Below, piece by piece: positions 14,663 to 16,490 of a DNA stretch of 16,490 bases. The DNA lies in assembly GCA_016291475.1 (NCBI GenBank), contig JAEEXJ010000072.1, positions 1 through 16,490 of the forward strand, read 5' to 3'. How positions within the stretch are numbered: position 1 is the first letter of the stretch; each line of letters begins with the position of its first letter. The notes beneath the pieces were generated by a model. It saw nothing but the letters and a program-made list of their open reading frames with translations, was not told the origin of the DNA and did no database searches. Origin of the DNA: Lachnospiraceae bacterium (lineage in GTDB: Bacteria > Bacillota_A > Clostridia > Lachnospirales > Lachnospiraceae). Both the position numbers and the translations under genes were made by a program.

Positions 14663-14980
14663 ATGAGAGACAACGTTAAAGGCGGGGCTCTTACGGAAGT
14701 TACATTCTTTATATTGCTTGCTTTGTACACACCGAAGCATGGATACGCCATCATGCAGTTTATTGAGGAGGCGACCGGCGGAAGACTCATTTTGGGAGCC
14801 GGAACTTTGTACGGGGCTATCAATTCCCTTCTTGAAAAGGAATGGATCGAACCTCACGGAGATGCTGAAGGCCGTAAAAAAGAGTACGTCATTACTTCCA
14901 AGGGAAAGGAAGTAGCGGAAGCGGAACTTAAGAGACTGAAGGACTTAACCGAGATTGCATCCGGAATTATTGGAGGTTGA
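14663..14980 (+). CDS. PadR family transcriptional regulator
   Basis: 105 aa, the short (subfamily 2) form. A winged helix covers about 8-80: TEVTFFILLALYTPKHGYAIMQFI (11-34) contains helix 1 and the GYAI turn, LGAGTLYGAINSLLEKEWIE (44-63) is the recognition helix region, and RKKEYVITSKGKEV (71-84) is the wing. A C-terminal helix (85-103) serves dimerisation. The start ATG has GAGGGG 6 nt upstream. It lies directly behind its likely operator and is followed after 2 nt by a DUF2812 gene, the pairing normally seen for PadR/DUF2812 in Firmicutes. It is probably an autorepressor released by a ligand or by its partner. Confidence 0.93.
   Translation: MRDNVKGGALTEVTFFILLALYTPKHGYAIMQFIEEATGGRLILGAGTLYGAINSLLEKEWIEPHGDAEGRKKEYVITSKGKEVAEAELKRLKDLTEIASGIIGG
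14972..14976 (+). promoter_or_regulatory. Shine-Dalgarno that decides the DUF2812 start
   Basis: GGAGG sits 6 nt before ATG 14983 and inside the last codons of padR. A TTG at 14977 opens the same frame two codons earlier but directly touches this site, so ATG 14983 is chosen. Confidence 0.7.
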
Positions 14981-14982
14981 TC

Positions 14983-15585
14983 ATGAGTAACATTGTAAAG
15001 GCAAGATATTATGCAGGGTTCATAGATGCCCAGAGAAACTGGCTCAATAAAATGGCATCTAAGGGCTACAGGCTGGTTAAGTGCGGAAGGCTGTTCTACG
15101 AATTTGAAACCTGTGAGCCTTCGGAATACATATACCAGATCGATTATATCGGTGATAAATCCAAGGCTGAGGGCAAGGATTACGCAGCATTCCTTGAAGA
15201 TATGGGTTACAAGGTCTTCTTCAAAAATGTGAACCTGGATTTTGATATAGGAAATCTATATTGGAGAAAGCTTGCCGATAAAGGAAGTAAGCTCGCTGAT
15301 TACCAGACGGTTATGGAAAGGGCACTTCTTATCGTCGAAAAGAAAAACGACGGAACGCCTTTCGAGCTGCACACTACAAATAACGATAAAGCAAATTATT
15401 ATGCGAAGTTTTTGATACCGTATTTCATGTTATTTCTATTGTTTACGGTTATCGGAGCAGTATCACTTGCAGATATAAAAATGATGCTTATTTGGTACGC
15501 GGTTGCACTTGTATTTTTGGTTGGATTCTTTGTTTATCTCATCAGGTATTTCAGGGATAAGAAGAAATCGAGTATTGAGGAATAG
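14983..15585 (+). CDS. DUF2812 domain membrane protein
   Basis: 200 aa. The N-terminal domain (about 8-120) shows the DUF2812 pattern AQRNWLNKMASKGYRL (16-31) followed by FYEFETCEPSEYIYQIDY (38-55) and a Tyr-Trp-Arg near 93-95. Two membrane helices follow (about 143-162 and 167-187) with a lysine-rich cytoplasmic tail. DUF2812 genes commonly sit right behind a PadR regulator and are thought, without proof, to act with it. Here the start is 2 nt past the padR stop, so the two are co-translated. It lacks the second membrane-helix pair and long tail of larger members. Role unknown. Confidence 0.88.
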   Translation: MSNIVKARYYAGFIDAQRNWLNKMASKGYRLVKCGRLFYEFETCEPSEYIYQIDYIGDKSKAEGKDYAAFLEDMGYKVFFKNVNLDFDIGNLYWRKLADKGSKLADYQTVMERALLIVEKKNDGTPFELHTTNNDKANYYAKFLIPYFMLFLLFTVIGAVSLADIKMMLIWYAVALVFLVGFFVYLIRYFRDKKKSSIEE

Positions 15586-15587
15586 TT

Positions 15588-16490
15588 ATGAAAAAGAAAA
15601 CTAAGAACAGTATTTTTACAGTGATATTCTTTTTGATATTTATCACAGTCTTCTGGACTGCCAAGTATTTCGGATTGATCAGTTCAAGATTCGGATCTTA
15701 TACAGGCTTTTCTGAACACAGAGGAATGCACAGCTGGGAATTGGAACTTGATGCAAATAAGGGTACTTTTAAAAAAGCAATCATTCCGGAAGGCGGATTT
15801 TTGGAAATTACTTCCGAAACGGAAGAGGGCGTATTATCCGTAAGCGTTAAAAGTGGCAGAACAGTTATCTATGAGTTATCCAATGTAGGAACAGGTACGT
15901 TTGCAATTCCGGTAACCGGCAGAGTGATCGTTACTGTTAAGGCAGAAGATTTCAAGGGAAACTTCAGAGTATCATCGGATGTAAAACCTGCTGAGGCTGC
16001 AGGTGAGATATATCTCTTCGGTGAAGAACATTCCAATGAGAGAATACTTGAGAAAGAATTGGAACAATGGAAAGAATACTATGATGCGGGGATGAGAGAT
16101 CTGTTTGTGGAGCTCCCTTATTATGATGCGTTCTTCCTCAACGAGTGGATGAAAGCAGATGATGACAAACTCTTGAACGATCTGTTTGTGGATATGGACG
16201 GAACCGCTGCCTGCACTGCACAGGTACATGATTTCTATAAGCATATAAAGAAAGAATTCCCCGAAACCGTATTTCACGGAACCGATGTGGGTCATCAATA
16301 TGATACGTCAGGGGAGAGATGCCTTGAGTATCTGCTTGCTAATGGATACAGCGAGTCATCCGAAGAGTATGTGAGAACACTTGAGACTATAGAACAGGGC
16401 AAAATATATTATGCTGCAAACAACCACGTATTCCGTGAGAATATGCTGTTTGCCAATTTCATCCGGGAGTATAAATCTTTGAACGGAAGA
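15588..16490 (+). CDS. Membrane-anchored erythromycin-esterase/ChaN-like protein (3' partial)
   Basis: The frame opens at ATG 15588, 2 nt after the DUF2812 stop, with GAGG 7 nt upstream, and stays open to the window end (301 codons seen). A basic N-terminus and one membrane helix (about 8-24) put the rest outside the cell. Residues about 45-135 are strand-rich with no match I recognise. From 139 the sequence reads GEIYLFGEEHSNERILEKEL, then RDLFVELPYY (170-179) and ETVFHGTDVGHQY (226-238). The GE-x-H, the ELP motif and the HGTDVGH block fit the EreA/ChaN/TraB-like hydrolase superfamily, whose active sites use Glu and His residues. The substrate is unknown; macrolide hydrolysis should not be assumed. 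It is the third gene of the PadR operon. Confidence 0.75.
   Translation, partial: MKKKTKNSIFTVIFFLIFITVFWTAKYFGLISSRFGSYTGFSEHRGMHSWELELDANKGTFKKAIIPEGGFLEITSETEEGVLSVSVKSGRTVIYELSNVGTGTFAIPVTGRVIVTVKAEDFKGNFRVSSDVKPAEAAGEIYLFGEEHSNERILEKELEQWKEYYDAGMRDLFVELPYYDAFFLNEWMKADDDKLLNDLFVDMDGTAACTAQVHDFYKHIKKEFPETVFHGTDVGHQYDTSGERCLEYLLANGYSESSEEYVRTLETIEQGKIYYAANNHVFRENMLFANFIREYKSLNGR

Noticed and set aside
15972..16298. 108-codon minus-strand frame near the right edge
   Set aside because: The plus strand encodes the Ere/ChaN-like motifs here and stays open to the window end, so this frame is a shadow.
15588..16490. Calling the last gene a macrolide-resistance esterase (ereA)
   Set aside because: It is membrane-anchored, carries an extra N-terminal domain and is incomplete; only superfamily-level motifs support a hydrolase call.

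Overview
The window looks like chromosomal DNA from a Gram-positive, anaerobic Clostridia-type bacterium, most likely a Lachnospiraceae member (Butyrivibrio/Eubacterium-like). This is inferred from the style of the proteins: an HTH-less LacI-type sensor fused to GGDEF, hybrid kinases of the Clostridia type, a PadR-DUF2812 pair and a macro/vWA gene pair. Shine-Dalgarno sequences are strong and AG-rich, sigma-A-type promoters are clear, and base composition is intermediate. I see no rRNA, tRNA, CRISPR array, phage or insertion-sequence transposase. Both window edges cut through genes.

Left part (1-4371): the 3' part of an OpgB/LtaS-like phosphoglycerol transferase with an unusual Asp-Gly repeat tail. 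It converges on, and overlaps by 12 bp, a cytoplasmic sugar-sensor-like diguanylate cyclase. Divergent from the cyclase is an AEC-family transporter. A perfect 34-bp inverted repeat (4299-4371) then fills the gap before the next convergent gene and appears to act as that gene's terminator.

Middle (4372-12665): a multi-pass GT-C-like membrane protein of unassigned function is read leftward from a promoter back-to-back with a rightward one. The rightward unit encodes an MBOAT O-acyltransferase (AlgI/DltB type), an SGNH-hydrolase-like membrane-anchored partner, a hybrid histidine kinase with REC and Hpt domains, and an unusual protein whose start codon overlaps the kinase stop (ATGA). That last protein joins what looks like a decayed macro domain to a conserved C-terminal helical/HTH-like domain. 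A vWA protein with an intact MIDAS motif follows. The two surface genes suggest acyl decoration of an extracellular polymer; the kinase, macro-like and vWA genes look like a signalling module placed behind them.

Right part (12701-16490): a promoter drives a tightly overlapping set of a PIN/NYN-like protein, acylphosphatase and a CmpB-type (PF06541) membrane protein. A small membrane protein with its own promoter and a textbook UUCG-loop terminator follows. Last is a PadR regulator-DUF2812-membrane-anchored Ere/ChaN-like protein operon, whose promoter carries a 13-bp inverted repeat that is a good candidate PadR operator. The last gene runs off the window end.

Most interesting are the kinase/decayed-macro/vWA cluster, the large palindrome abutting a stop codon, and the PadR-controlled operon ending in a membrane-anchored esterase-like protein. 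No gap without a gene exceeds 300 bases.
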